From positions 1 to 10,167 of the forward strand of contig JAFEEK010000086.1 of the NCBI GenBank assembly GCA_018241165.1: 10,167 nucleotides of DNA. The letters run 5' to 3'. Source of the stretch: Pseudomonadota bacterium (GTDB taxonomy: Bacteria > Pseudomonadota > Gammaproteobacteria > Xanthomonadales > Rhodanobacteraceae). Of this stretch, positions 1 through 7,537 are shown piece by piece (within the stretch, counting starts at the first letter, position 1; each line of letters opens with the position of its first letter). Under the pieces are notes generated by a model. That model searched no databases. It was not told where the DNA came from and saw only the letters and a program-made list of their open reading frames with translations. The position numbers were made by a program, and so were the translations under genes.

Positions 1-1037
1 AATACTTCCTCGGCCAATTCGACGACGCCTTCCATCTTGGATGAACCGCCGGTCAGCACGACGCCGGCGGCGACCATGCTTTCGAAGCCGGAGCGCCGCA
101 GCTCGGCCTGCACCATGCCGAACAATTCCTCGTAGCGCGGCTGCACCCACTCGGCCAGGGTCTGTCGCGCCAGGCGCCGCGGCGGACGGTCGCCGACGCT
201 GGGCACCTGGATGGTTTCCTCGGCGTGCGCGAGCTGCGCCAGCGCGCAGGCGTACTTGACCTTGATTTCTTCGGCGTGCGCGGTCGGCGTGCGAAAGCCG
301 TGGGCGATGTCGTTGGTGACCTGGTCGCCGCCGATCGGCAGGCTGGCGGTGTGCCGGATCGCACCCTGGATGTAGATCGCGATGTCGGTGGTGCCGGCGC
401 CGACGTCGACCAGGCACACGCCCAGTTCGCGCTCATCCGGCACCAGGATCGACTTGCTCGATGCGATCGCCGCCGGAATCAGGTCGTCCACCTGCAGGCC
501 GCAGCGGTTGACGCACTTGGTGATGTTCTGCGCCGTGCTGACCGCACCGGTGACGATGTGCACGTTCGCTTCAAGGCGCACGCCGCTCATGCCGATCGGG
601 TGGCGGATGTCCTCCTGGCCGTCGACGATGTATTCCTGCGGCTCCTTGTAGAGCACGCGCTGGTCGGCCGGGATCGCCACCGCGCAGGCCGCGTCGAGCA
701 CGTGTTCGACGTCGGCCGCGGTCACTTCGCGGTCGCGAATAGGAGCTGTGCCGTGGGAATTGCGCCCACTGATGTGGCTGCCGCTGATGCCCGCGTACAC
801 CGAGCGGATTTCGCAGCCGGCCATGAGTTCGGCTTCCTCGACCGCACGCTGGATCGACTGCACGGTCGACTCGATGTCCACGACGACGCCGCGCTTGAGC
901 CCGTGCGAGGCGTGCGAGCCGATGCCGATGACTTCCACGCTTTCGCCCGGCGCGTATTCGCCGACGATCGCCACCACTTTCGAGGTGCCGATGTCCAGAC
1001 CGACGATCAGGGATTTGTCGTTCTTGGCCTTGGTCAT
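1..1037 (-). CDS. ftsA: Cell division protein FtsA, 3' end cut by window edge
   Basis: Actin-like ATPase that binds the FtsZ C-terminal peptide and tethers the Z-ring to the inner membrane, then recruits later divisome proteins. The window holds 345 codons; the family usually has about 410-420, so the last ~70 residues, including the membrane-targeting amphipathic helix, lie beyond base 1. Visible motifs are the phosphate-1 loop VGLDIGTSK (residues 12-20), the 1C-domain stretch VYAGISGSHISG (80-91) with PQEY (133-136), the phosphate-2 motif DVGAGTTD (211-218), PSVGDRPPR (279-287), RQTLAEWVQPRYEEL (291-305), and the adenosine-side LTGGSSKMEG (328-337). The start ATG at 1037-1035 overlaps the ftsQ stop as ATGA and has GAGG seven bases upstream. 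Being last in the window and tightly coupled to ftsQ fits the usual ftsQ-ftsA-ftsZ order, so ftsZ is expected next, outside the window. Confidence 0.97.
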   Translation of the reverse strand, partial: MTKAKNDKSLIVGLDIGTSKVVAIVGEYAPGESVEVIGIGSHASHGLKRGVVVDIESTVQSIQRAVEEAELMAGCEIRSVYAGISGSHISGRNSHGTAPIRDREVTAADVEHVLDAACAVAIPADQRVLYKEPQEYIVDGQEDIRHPIGMSGVRLEANVHIVTGAVSTAQNITKCVNRCGLQVDDLIPAAIASSKSILVPDERELGVCLVDVGAGTTDIAIYIQGAIRHTASLPIGGDQVTNDIAHGFRTPTAHAEEIKVKYACALAQLAHAEETIQVPSVGDRPPRRLARQTLAEWVQPRYEELFGMVQAELRRSGFESMVAAGVVLTGGSSKMEGVVELAEEV

Positions 1038-1813
1038 GAATGCGCCTCGGGCTTGGGCGGCAATGGCGCGCCCGTCTTGGATGGATCGTTTGGTTGCGCA
1101 GAAGGCGCAGGGTTGCTCGCCCACAACACCGCGAAGCCGTTGCTGTAGCGCAGGTCCGCATGCTGGAAGCCGTTCGGGTGCGCCGCGGTCAGCTGCGGCA
1201 GCACGGCAAGGAATCGGGTCAGGCGCAGGTCCGCCTGCTTGTGGCCCAGATTGACCTGCGCGCCGTTGGCGAGCGTAAGCGTCCAGCTGCCGCGCGGATT
1301 CAAACTCACGCCGGACAACACCAAACCGCTGCCGGAAAGCCGGTGCACGAGATCGGAATAAAAGCCCACGACCTGGGCGCGTGAATCATCGGGTCCGTCG
1401 AGCTGCGGCAGCCCCTGCAATGCGTCGCCGCCGGGCACCGTGAACACCGCACCTTCGCGGTCGATGAGACGGTTCTCGCCCCAGCGCGCAAACGGCGCTC
1501 GTTCGCGCACCTGCAGCACCAGCGTATCCGGCCAGCGCTTGCGCGCTTCCACGCTGGCGACCCAGGGCAGGCGCGCGACCGCGGCGCGGACGTCGTCCAG
1601 GTCCAGCGCGAAGAATCCCTTGCCCAGTTGCGTAGTCGCGGCGGCGCGAATCTGCTCGGCGCTGACGTGGTTGTATTCGGCTTCGACTTGCAGGTATCGC
1701 ACCGGCCAGCGATCCGCCGCGAACCAGCCCTGCAGCACGCCAACGACCGGCAGCGCAACGATGGTGAGCGCGATCAGCCACGATACGGTCTTGAGCAGGA
1801 TCCGGTTGCTCAT
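1034..1813 (-). CDS. ftsQ: Cell division protein FtsQ
   Basis: Bitopic inner-membrane divisome protein that binds FtsB/FtsL and links cytoplasmic ring proteins to the septal synthase. The 259-residue product has only about 7 cytoplasmic residues, shorter than the ~24 of E. coli, then one membrane segment (about 8-31). A POTRA domain follows (about 38-105), containing [20 protein letters not shown] (81-100), which matches the family pattern LPW..V..RK.WPD. The beta domain follows, with [10 protein letters not shown] (172-181) and [12 protein letters not shown] (220-231), the region that in E. coli contacts FtsB. The tail 234-256 is rich in proline. ATG 1813-1811 was chosen because it overlaps the ddlB stop as ATGA, has a G-rich ribosome site just upstream, and leaves a conventional N-terminus. 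An in-frame ATG at 1855 would add 14 residues inside ddlB and is less likely. Confidence 0.95.
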   Translation of the reverse strand: MSNRILLKTVSWLIALTIVALPVVGVLQGWFAADRWPVRYLQVEAEYNHVSAEQIRAAATTQLGKGFFALDLDDVRAAVARLPWVASVEARKRWPDTLVLQVRERAPFARWGENRLIDREGAVFTVPGGDALQGLPQLDGPDDSRAQVVGFYSDLVHRLSGSGLVLSGVSLNPRGSWTLTLANGAQVNLGHKQADLRLTRFLAVLPQLTAAHPNGFQHADLRYSNGFAVLWASNPAPSAQPNDPSKTGAPLPPKPEAHS

Positions 1814-2742
1814 CGGCCACCCCCGGCAAAACTCGTTTCCAGGATGCGCCAGCACAGTTCCCCGAATTCGATGCCGACTGCGCGTGCCGCTTTCGGCACC
1901 AGCGAGTGCGACGTCATGCCCGGCGTGGTGTTGACTTCAAGCAGGAAGAATTTTCCGCTGCGGTCGCGCATGAAATCCACGCGCCCCCAGCCGGCGCAAC
2001 CGGCGGCTTCGAACGCGGCCGCTGCCAACGCGCGGATTTCGCGCTCGCCGGCTTCGTCCAGGCCCGGGCACAGGTATTGCGTATCTTCGGCCACGTACTT
2101 GGCGTGGTAATCGTAGAACTCGCCCTTCGGCACGATGTGGATCGAGGGCAGCGCCTCGCCTTGCAAGATGCCGACCGTGAATTCGTCGCCATCGATCAAT
2201 TGCTCGATCAACAATTCGCCGTCGTAACGCGCGGCCTGTTGCACCGCGGCGGCCAGGTCGGCCTGCTGGCGCACGCGCGTGATGCCGACGCTGGAGCCTT
2301 CGTGCGAAGGTTTCACCACGACCGGAAAACCGACTGCCGCCACCGCCGCGGCCACGTCATCGCCGCTGGCAAGGCGCCGGTAGCGCGGCGTGGGCAGGCC
2401 GAGCGATTGCCACACCTGCTTGGTGCGGATCTTGTCCATCGACAACGCCGAGCCGAGCACGCCGGATCCGGTGACCGGCACGCCGAGCGAGGCGAGCGCG
2501 CCCTGCAACACGCCATCTTCGCCGCCGCGGCCGTGCAAAATGTTGAACACGCGCGCGAAGTGGCCCGCGCGCAACGCATCCAGCAACGCGGGAATGCCGT
2601 CGATGCCGTGCGCATCGACGCCGCGCGCCTTCAGCGCGGCGAGCACGTTGGCGCCGGAGTTGAGCGACACCTCGCGCTCGGCGGAGTTGCCGCCCATCGC
2701 TACCGCGACCCGTCCGAATTGTCTGGCGTCGGTGATGCGCAT
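1810..2742 (-). CDS. ddlB: D-alanine--D-alanine ligase, DdlB type
   Basis: ATP-grasp enzyme that joins two D-alanines to give the dipeptide MurF adds to the peptidoglycan precursor; cytoplasmic. At 310 residues it matches the family (E. coli DdlB, about 306). Motifs in order: [16 protein letters not shown] (15-30) with the substrate-binding Glu22, HGRGGEDG (70-77), [11 protein letters not shown] (144-154) forming the ATP and flap region with Ser150, FYDYHAKY (209-216) on the active-site loop, and DFM (256-258) with [17 protein letters not shown] (267-283), supplying metal ligands Asp256, Glu269 and Asn271. The loop tyrosine (216) is the residue type found in true dipeptide ligases, not in VanA-type D-Ala-D-Lac ligases, so ordinary D-Ala-D-Ala activity is inferred. 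It begins one base after the murC stop (TGA-C-ATG) with only a weak ribosome site, suggesting coupling to murC translation. Its stop overlaps the ftsQ start. Confidence 0.97.
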   Translation of the reverse strand: MRITDARQFGRVAVAMGGNSAEREVSLNSGANVLAALKARGVDAHGIDGIPALLDALRAGHFARVFNILHGRGGEDGVLQGALASLGVPVTGSGVLGSALSMDKIRTKQVWQSLGLPTPRYRRLASGDDVAAAVAAVGFPVVVKPSHEGSSVGITRVRQQADLAAAVQQAARYDGELLIEQLIDGDEFTVGILQGEALPSIHIVPKGEFYDYHAKYVAEDTQYLCPGLDEAGEREIRALAAAAFEAAGCAGWGRVDFMRDRSGKFFLLEVNTTPGMTSHSLVPKAARAVGIEFGELCWRILETSFAGGGR

Positions 2743-2743
2743 G

Positions 2744-4183
2744 TCAGTTCACTTTTCCACTTTTCAGCATTCCGGCGGCGGCGATTTCGTTCGCCGCCGC
2801 GCCGATGTCGCCCGCACCCATCATCAACAGCAGGTCGCCGTCGCGCAGCAGCGCCGGCAACGCGGTCTTGAGTTCACGCGCCTGCGCGACGAACACCGGG
2901 TCGGCCTTGCCGCGCGCACGCACCGCGCGCGCCAGTGCGCGCCCGTCGGCGCCGGCGATCGGCGCCTCGCCGGCCGGATACACGTCGGTCAGCACCAGCA
3001 CGTCGGCCTGCGCGAGCACTGCGGCGAAGTCGTCGAGCAGGTCGCGCGTGCGCGTGTAGCGATGCGGCTGGAAGGCGACGACCAGGCGCCGCTCCGGCCA
3101 GCCGCCGCGCGCAGCGGCGAACACGGCGGCCAGTTCGCGCGGATGATGCCCGTAGTCGTCCACCAGCAGCGCCTTGCCATTGTCGACGGCAACCTCGCCG
3201 CGATTCTGGAAGCGCCGGCCAACGCCCTGGAATTTTTCCAGCGCGCGCGCGATCGTCGGCGCATCCACGCCGAGCTGCCAGCCCACCGCGGCGGCGGCGA
3301 GCGCATTGCGCACGTTGTGCAGGCCGGGCAGGTTCAACTCCACCGCCTGCGTGGATTCATCCGGCAGATGCAGGTTGAAATGCATGCGCGGGCCATGCTG
3401 GCGGACATCGCTCGCGCGCACGTCGGCCGCGGCGTCGATGGCATAGGTGAGCGTGCGCCGCACCGTCTCGCGCGCCAGTTCCGCCACGTTCGCATCATCC
3501 GCGCACAGCACGGCCACGCCATAGAACGGCAGGCGGTGCAGGAAATCCGCGAACGCCTTCTTCACGCGCCCGAAATCGCCGCCATAATTTTCCAGGTGGT
3601 CGGCGTCGATATTGGTGACGATGGCGACAACCGGATTGAGGAGCAGGAACGAACCGTCGGATTCGTCGGCTTCCGCGACCAGAAACTCGCCACTGCCCAG
3701 GCGCGCGTTCGCGCCGGCGGCGAGAAGCTGTCCGCCGATCACGAAGGTGGGATCCAGTCCCGCTTCGGCCAGTACGCTCGCGACAAGGCTCGTCGTCGTG
3801 GTCTTGCCGTGGGTGCCGGCGACCGCGATGCCGCGACGGAATCGCATCAGCTCGCCAAGCATCTCCGCGCGCGGCACCACCGGAACGCGGCGCGCGTGCG
3901 CGGCGGCGAGTTCGGGATTGTCATTGCGGATCGCGCTGGAGACGACCAGCACGTCGGCGTCGGCCACGTTCGCGCCTGCGTGTTCCTTGTGGATTTGTAT
4001 ACCCAGTCCGGCGAGGCGGCGCGTGGCCGCCGAATCGCTGCGATCCGAGCCGGAAACCGCGTAGCCGAGGTTGTGCAGGACTTCGGCGATGCCGCTCATG
4101 CCGGCGCCGCCGATGCCGACGAAATGCACGCGGCGAAAATCCGACATGATGTCGGAATGGATGGTCAGGCGGCGCGGCGTCAT
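2744..4183 (-). CDS. murC: UDP-N-acetylmuramate--L-alanine ligase MurC
   Basis: Cytoplasmic Mur ligase that uses ATP to add L-alanine to UDP-MurNAc, the first peptide step of peptidoglycan precursor synthesis. The 479-residue protein shows the three Mur ligase domains: an N-terminal Rossmann-like UDP-binding region with [16 protein letters not shown] (20-35), a central ATPase domain with P-loop GTHGKTTTT (123-131), EADESDGS (171-178) and [10 protein letters not shown] (191-200), and a C-terminal domain with [13 protein letters not shown] (285-297), [10 protein letters not shown] (341-350) and [11 protein letters not shown] (371-381). The start is ATG 4183-4181, because it overlaps the murG stop as ATGA and has GGAGG seven bases upstream. 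The internal ATG at 4147 (residue 13, before [10 protein letters not shown]) has no visible ribosome site and sits in a predicted hairpin. The chosen start gives a short 12-residue leader before the conserved core. The stop is one base from ddlB. Confidence 0.98.
   Translation of the reverse strand: MTPRRLTIHSDIMSDFRRVHFVGIGGAGMSGIAEVLHNLGYAVSGSDRSDSAATRRLAGLGIQIHKEHAGANVADADVLVVSSAIRNDNPELAAAHARRVPVVPRAEMLGELMRFRRGIAVAGTHGKTTTTSLVASVLAEAGLDPTFVIGGQLLAAGANARLGSGEFLVAEADESDGSFLLLNPVVAIVTNIDADHLENYGGDFGRVKKAFADFLHRLPFYGVAVLCADDANVAELARETVRRTLTYAIDAAADVRASDVRQHGPRMHFNLHLPDESTQAVELNLPGLHNVRNALAAAAVGWQLGVDAPTIARALEKFQGVGRRFQNRGEVAVDNGKALLVDDYGHHPRELAAVFAAARGGWPERRLVVAFQPHRYTRTRDLLDDFAAVLAQADVLVLTDVYPAGEAPIAGADGRALARAVRARGKADPVFVAQARELKTALPALLRDGDLLLMMGAGDIGAAANEIAAAGMLKSGKVN
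4140..4156 (-). other. Perfect inverted repeat in early murC codons
   Basis: The minus strand reads TCCGACAT-C-ATGTCGGA, two 8-base arms around one central base. In RNA it could form a 7-bp stem with a UCA triloop, beginning 27 bases after the first base of the murC start codon. It covers codons for SDIMSD (10-15) and buries the internal AUG (residue 13). No further arm complementarity follows it without mismatch and there is no U-tract, so it is not a terminator. A regulatory role is inference; it may simply be a chance product of the SD-I-M-SD codons. Confidence 0.5.
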
Positions 4184-5250
4184 CGCGCCACCTCCAGGCA
4201 AACTTGCGCGATGCGCGCGGCGGCATTCGGCTTGGCCAGCGTGCGCGCGGCTTGCGCCATGGCCAGAAGATGCGCGCGATCGCCAATGGATTCGATCGCG
4301 CGGCCCAGGCGGCCGGCGAAATCCGCGCCTTCGGCAACGAGCAACGCGCCGCCGGCGGCGACCATCGCTTGCGCATTTTTCGTCTGGTGATCGTCCACCG
4401 CGTGCGGAAACGGCACGAGGATAGCCGGCGCTCCCGCGGCGGCGAGTTCGGCCAGCGTCAACGCGCCGGCGCGGCAGATGACCAGGTCCGCCCAGGCGTA
4501 GGCGGCAGCCATGTCCTTCTCGAACGGCACGACTTGCGCGTCGATGCCGGCAGCCAGATACGCATTGCGCGCCTTGTCGAAATGCGCTTCGCCGCACTGG
4601 TGCCGCACCTCGACCGGAAGTTTCGTCCCGCGCCGGCGCAAAACTTCCGGCAAGGCCGTGTTCAGGCTCTGCGCGCCCTGGCTGCCGCCGAGCACGAGCA
4701 GCTTGAGCGCACCGTTGCGGCCCGCGTAACGCTGCGCAGGCGCGGCGATGTTCGCGATCGATTCGCGCACCGGATTGCCGGCCCATTCCGCATTCGGAAA
4801 GACCGCGTCGAAGCCGGTCAGCACGCGCGTGGCCTTTTTCGCGAGCAGGCGGTTGGTTTTTCCGGGGACGCGATTCTGCTCGTGCACGACGAGCGGAATC
4901 TTCGCCAACCACGCGGCTATGCCGCCCGGCGCAGCCGCATAGCCGCCCAGGGCCAGCGCGCTGCGCGGCGCATGCTTCCTGATCAGCTTGCGTGCGGCCA
5001 GCACGGCGCCGCCGAGCTTGAACGGCAGCGCAAGCAGTGTAACGACGCCCTTGCCGCGCACGCCGGAAATGTCGATCGTCTCCAGCGCGATGCCATGCTG
5101 CGGAACCAGGCGCGTTTCCAAACCCTTCTTGCCGCCGAGCCAGACCACCGGCACGTTGCGGCGCTCCAGTTCATGGGCGACGGCGATGCCGGGGAAAATG
5201 TGGCCGCCGGTGCCGCCGGCCATGATCAGCACGGGTGCGTCCGCGTTCAT
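4180..5250 (-). CDS. murG: Lipid II synthase MurG (UDP-GlcNAc transferase)
   Basis: Peripheral inner-membrane GT-B glycosyltransferase that moves GlcNAc from UDP-GlcNAc to lipid I (undecaprenyl-PP-MurNAc-pentapeptide), giving lipid II. The 356-residue length is typical. The N-terminal acceptor domain has the first glycine loop [15 protein letters not shown] (11-25) with His17, [11 protein letters not shown] (40-50), [12 protein letters not shown] (102-113) and [12 protein letters not shown] (123-134). The C-terminal donor domain has [11 protein letters not shown] (188-198) and the nucleotide-sugar site [20 protein letters not shown] (259-278), followed by [15 protein letters not shown] (279-293); Glu268 is the family's ribose-binding glutamate. 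ATG 5250-5248 overlaps the ftsW stop as ATGA, with a GGGAGG ribosome site seven bases upstream, and its own stop overlaps the murC start. Its position between ftsW and murC is the standard dcw place. Confidence 0.98.
   Translation of the reverse strand: MNADAPVLIMAGGTGGHIFPGIAVAHELERRNVPVVWLGGKKGLETRLVPQHGIALETIDISGVRGKGVVTLLALPFKLGGAVLAARKLIRKHAPRSALALGGYAAAPGGIAAWLAKIPLVVHEQNRVPGKTNRLLAKKATRVLTGFDAVFPNAEWAGNPVRESIANIAAPAQRYAGRNGALKLLVLGGSQGAQSLNTALPEVLRRRGTKLPVEVRHQCGEAHFDKARNAYLAAGIDAQVVPFEKDMAAAYAWADLVICRAGALTLAELAAAGAPAILVPFPHAVDDHQTKNAQAMVAAGGALLVAEGADFAGRLGRAIESIGDRAHLLAMAQAARTLAKPNAAARIAQVCLEVAR
4184..4195 (-). promoter_or_regulatory. murC ribosome binding site that decides the start
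   Basis: On the minus strand GGAGG (bases 4195-4191) stands seven bases before ATG 4183-4181, inside the last codons of murG. It is an excellent match to the anti-Shine-Dalgarno sequence and favours the ATGA-overlap start of murC over the internal ATG at 4147, which has no such site. Confidence 0.85.
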
Positions 5251-6446
5251 GCGCGCGCCTCCCGCAACAAGGCTTCGGGTTTGACGATCTGCGCAGCGGA
5301 CGGAAGCGCGCGCGTGACTTCGTAACTCACGCGCAGCAGCACGCCGATCGCCGCGCAGGTCATCAGCACGCTGGATCCGCCCGAACTGATCAACGGCAGG
5401 GTCAAGCCCTTGGTCGGCAGCACGCCGAGGTTCACGCCGATCGACACCAGCGCCTGAAAACCGAGCATGAGGCCGATCCCGAATGCGCAATAGCCGGCAT
5501 AAAGTTGCCCACGGTCGATGGCGCGCAGGCCGAGCGCCAGCGCGCGTCCGACCAGGATCGCGAACAGGCCGATGACGAGGACGATGCCGGCGAAACCGAG
5601 TTCCTCGGCAATCACGGCGAGGATGAAATCGGTGTGCGCCTCGGGCAGATAGAAAAGCTTCTGCACGCTGGCGCCCAGGCCCACGCCGAACCATTCGCCG
5701 CGACCGACCGCGATCAGGGCCTGGGTGAGCTGGAAGCCGTCGTTGAACGGGTCCGCCCACGGATTCATGAACGAGGTCAGGCGCTTGACCCGGTAGTCGC
5801 TGGTCATCGCCGCCCAGGCAATCGCGGGCATCGCCGGAATGGCGAGGTAAACCAGATTGCTGATGCGCACGCCGCCGAGCCAGAGCATGCCCGCGCAGAC
5901 CGCGAGGATCAGCGCGGCGCTGCCGAAGTCCGGCTGCATCAGCAGCAGTACGACAAGCACTCCCGCGACGCTAATCGGCTTGACCATGCCCAGAAACCGC
6001 GTGCGCACGGCGCTGCTCTGGCGCACCAGATAGCTGGCCATGTAAAACACGAACAACAGCTTGACCGCCTCGACCGACTGGAAACCGACCAGCCCCAGCC
6101 GGATCCAGCGCCGCGCGCCGTTGACGCGCATGCCGACCACGGGCAGGAACACGAGCAGCAGCAGGATTACCGCAAACAGCAGCAGGCTGAACGCGTTGCG
6201 TTCGAATTTTTCCAGTTCGATCGTCATCATCAACCCGCACAGGCCGATGCCGAGCGCGAGGAAGACCAGATGCCGGAACAGGTAATGGAACGGCCCGACA
6301 TGTTGCCCATCGGCGACCGCGATCGAGCTCGACGCCACCATCACCACGCCCAGGCTCGCCAGCGCGACGGCGACGACGATCAGCACGGGATCGTAACGTC
6401 CCTTGCTTTCGTCGCGTCGCGTTGCCTGGCGGTCGAATCCGAACAT
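5247..6446 (-). CDS. ftsW: Septal peptidoglycan glycosyltransferase FtsW (SEDS family)
   Basis: Polytopic inner-membrane SEDS protein that polymerises lipid II at the division site with its partner transpeptidase FtsI/PBP3. The 399-residue product has a charged cytoplasmic N-terminus (1-18) and about ten hydrophobic segments, beginning near 20-38 and 57-76. Family signatures are NGARRWIRLG (109-118), QPDFGSA (171-177), RLTSFMNPWADPFNDGFQLT (222-241), the large periplasmic-loop motif LPEAHTDFILAVIAEELGF (267-285) and PLISSGGSS (351-359). Asp273 in HTDF matches the aspartate reported as catalytically essential in FtsW/RodA. FtsW is preferred over RodA because of its location in the dcw cluster and the MNPWADPF..GFQLTQ region. 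ATG 6446-6444 lies two bases after the mraY stop, with GAAGG ten bases upstream. Where E. coli places murD, between mraY and ftsW, nothing is present. Confidence 0.97.
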   Translation of the reverse strand: MFGFDRQATRRDESKGRYDPVLIVVAVALASLGVVMVASSSIAVADGQHVGPFHYLFRHLVFLALGIGLCGLMMTIELEKFERNAFSLLLFAVILLLLVFLPVVGMRVNGARRWIRLGLVGFQSVEAVKLLFVFYMASYLVRQSSAVRTRFLGMVKPISVAGVLVVLLLMQPDFGSAALILAVCAGMLWLGGVRISNLVYLAIPAMPAIAWAAMTSDYRVKRLTSFMNPWADPFNDGFQLTQALIAVGRGEWFGVGLGASVQKLFYLPEAHTDFILAVIAEELGFAGIVLVIGLFAILVGRALALGLRAIDRGQLYAGYCAFGIGLMLGFQALVSIGVNLGVLPTKGLTLPLISSGGSSVLMTCAAIGVLLRVSYEVTRALPSAAQIVKPEALLREARA

Positions 6447-6448
6447 CG

Positions 6449-7537
6449 TCAACGTACCTTCAAGGTTGCCAGCCCGATCAGCACCAGCACCACCGAGATG
6501 ATCCAGAAGCGCACGATCACGCGCGGCTCGGGCCAGCCCTTCAATTCGAAGTGATGGTGGATCGGCGCCATGCGGAAGATGCGTTTGCCGGTGAGCTTGA
6601 AGCTCGCCACCTGCAAGATCACCGACGCCGTTTCCATCACGAACACGCCGCCCATGATCAGCAGCACGATTTCCTGGCGCACGATCACGGCGACGGTGCC
6701 GAGCGCAGCACCGACCGCGAGTGCGCCGACGTCGCCCATGAACACCTGCGCGGGATAGGCGTTGAACCACAGGAAACCGAGGCCCGCGCCGGCCAGCGCG
6801 CCGCAGAAGATGCAAAGTTCCCCGGCACCGGGCACGGCGGGAATCTGCAGGTACTGCGAAAACACGCTGTGGCCTGAAGCGTAAGCGAACACGCCAAGCG
6901 CCGATGCAACCAACACCGTGGGCATGATGGCCAGGCCATCCAGTCCATCGGTCAGGTTCACCGCGTTGGAGAATCCGACGATCATGAAGTAGCCGATCGC
7001 GACGAAACCCAGTCCGAGCGGAATCGCGACCTGCTTGAACAGCGGCACGTACAGCGCAAGCGCGGTCGGCGAATCCTGGCGCAACACGAAATACAGCCCG
7101 AGCGCGGCGGCAAGACCGCACACCGATTGCCAGAAATACTTCCAGCGCGCCGGCAGTCCGCGACTGTCCTGCATCACCAGCTTGCGATAATCGTCGTAGA
7201 AGCCGATGACGCCGAACGCGAGCATTACGCCCAGCGCGATCCACAGGTAGCGGTTGTGCAGATCGCCCCACAGCAGGCTGGCGACCGCGACTGCGAGCAG
7301 GATCAACGCGCCGCCCATGGTCGGCGTGCCGGCCTTGGACAAGTGCGACTGCGGGCCGTCGCTGCGGATCACCTGCGCGGCCTTGAGTACGGCGAGTTTG
7401 CGGATCAGGTCCGGCCCGAGCAGCAATGCCACGACCAGCGCCGTCAGCGCGCTCATGATCGTGCGGAACGACACGTACTGGAACAGATGGAACGCGTTCA
7501 GGTGTCCGCGCAGCAGGTCGGCGAGTTCAAGCAGCAT
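6449..7537 (-). CDS. mraY: Phospho-MurNAc-pentapeptide transferase MraY (lipid I synthase)
   Basis: Integral membrane enzyme that transfers phospho-MurNAc-pentapeptide from UDP to undecaprenyl phosphate, making lipid I; magnesium dependent. At 362 residues it is nearly the length of E. coli MraY and follows it closely. Motifs are [19 protein letters not shown] (58-76), the aspartate pair in GFYDDYRK (112-119, Asp115 and Asp116), RWKYFWQS (131-138), [17 protein letters not shown] (191-207), [16 protein letters not shown] (261-276, Asp269), [19 protein letters not shown] (322-340) with the His triad 327-329, and the terminal GLATLKVR. Many hydrophobic segments (about ten) fit the fold. ATG 7537-7535 is preferred to the in-frame ATG at 7561 because GGAGG stands eight bases before it and it gives the conserved N-terminus MLLELADLL. 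It overlaps the murF end by 11 bases. Confidence 0.98.
   Translation of the reverse strand: MLLELADLLRGHLNAFHLFQYVSFRTIMSALTALVVALLLGPDLIRKLAVLKAAQVIRSDGPQSHLSKAGTPTMGGALILLAVAVASLLWGDLHNRYLWIALGVMLAFGVIGFYDDYRKLVMQDSRGLPARWKYFWQSVCGLAAALGLYFVLRQDSPTALALYVPLFKQVAIPLGLGFVAIGYFMIVGFSNAVNLTDGLDGLAIMPTVLVASALGVFAYASGHSVFSQYLQIPAVPGAGELCIFCGALAGAGLGFLWFNAYPAQVFMGDVGALAVGAALGTVAVIVRQEIVLLIMGGVFVMETASVILQVASFKLTGKRIFRMAPIHHHFELKGWPEPRVIVRFWIISVVLVLIGLATLKVR

Noticed and set aside
225-1148. A 307-codon plus-strand open frame with many Asp, Val, His and Arg residues
   Set aside because: It is antisense to ftsA, which translates without interruption through the whole interval and has all its ATPase motifs.
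1906-2871. A 321-codon plus-strand open frame
   Set aside because: It is antisense to ddlB and the murC end, with no family resemblance and no separate ribosome site.
2390-4390. A 666-codon open frame on the plus strand
   Set aside because: It lies opposite murC, ddlB and part of murG, whose motifs are unmistakable. Its translation is Arg/Ala/His-rich with no recognisable domain, the normal mirror image of high-GC codon usage.
4204-5325. A 373-codon plus-strand open frame
   Set aside because: It is antisense to murG and has low-complexity shadow composition.
5235-6554. A 439-codon open frame on the plus strand rich in Gln, Asp, His and Arg
   Set aside because: It is antisense to ftsW. The hydrophobic codons of membrane proteins read as charged residues in reverse, so the odd composition is expected of a shadow frame.
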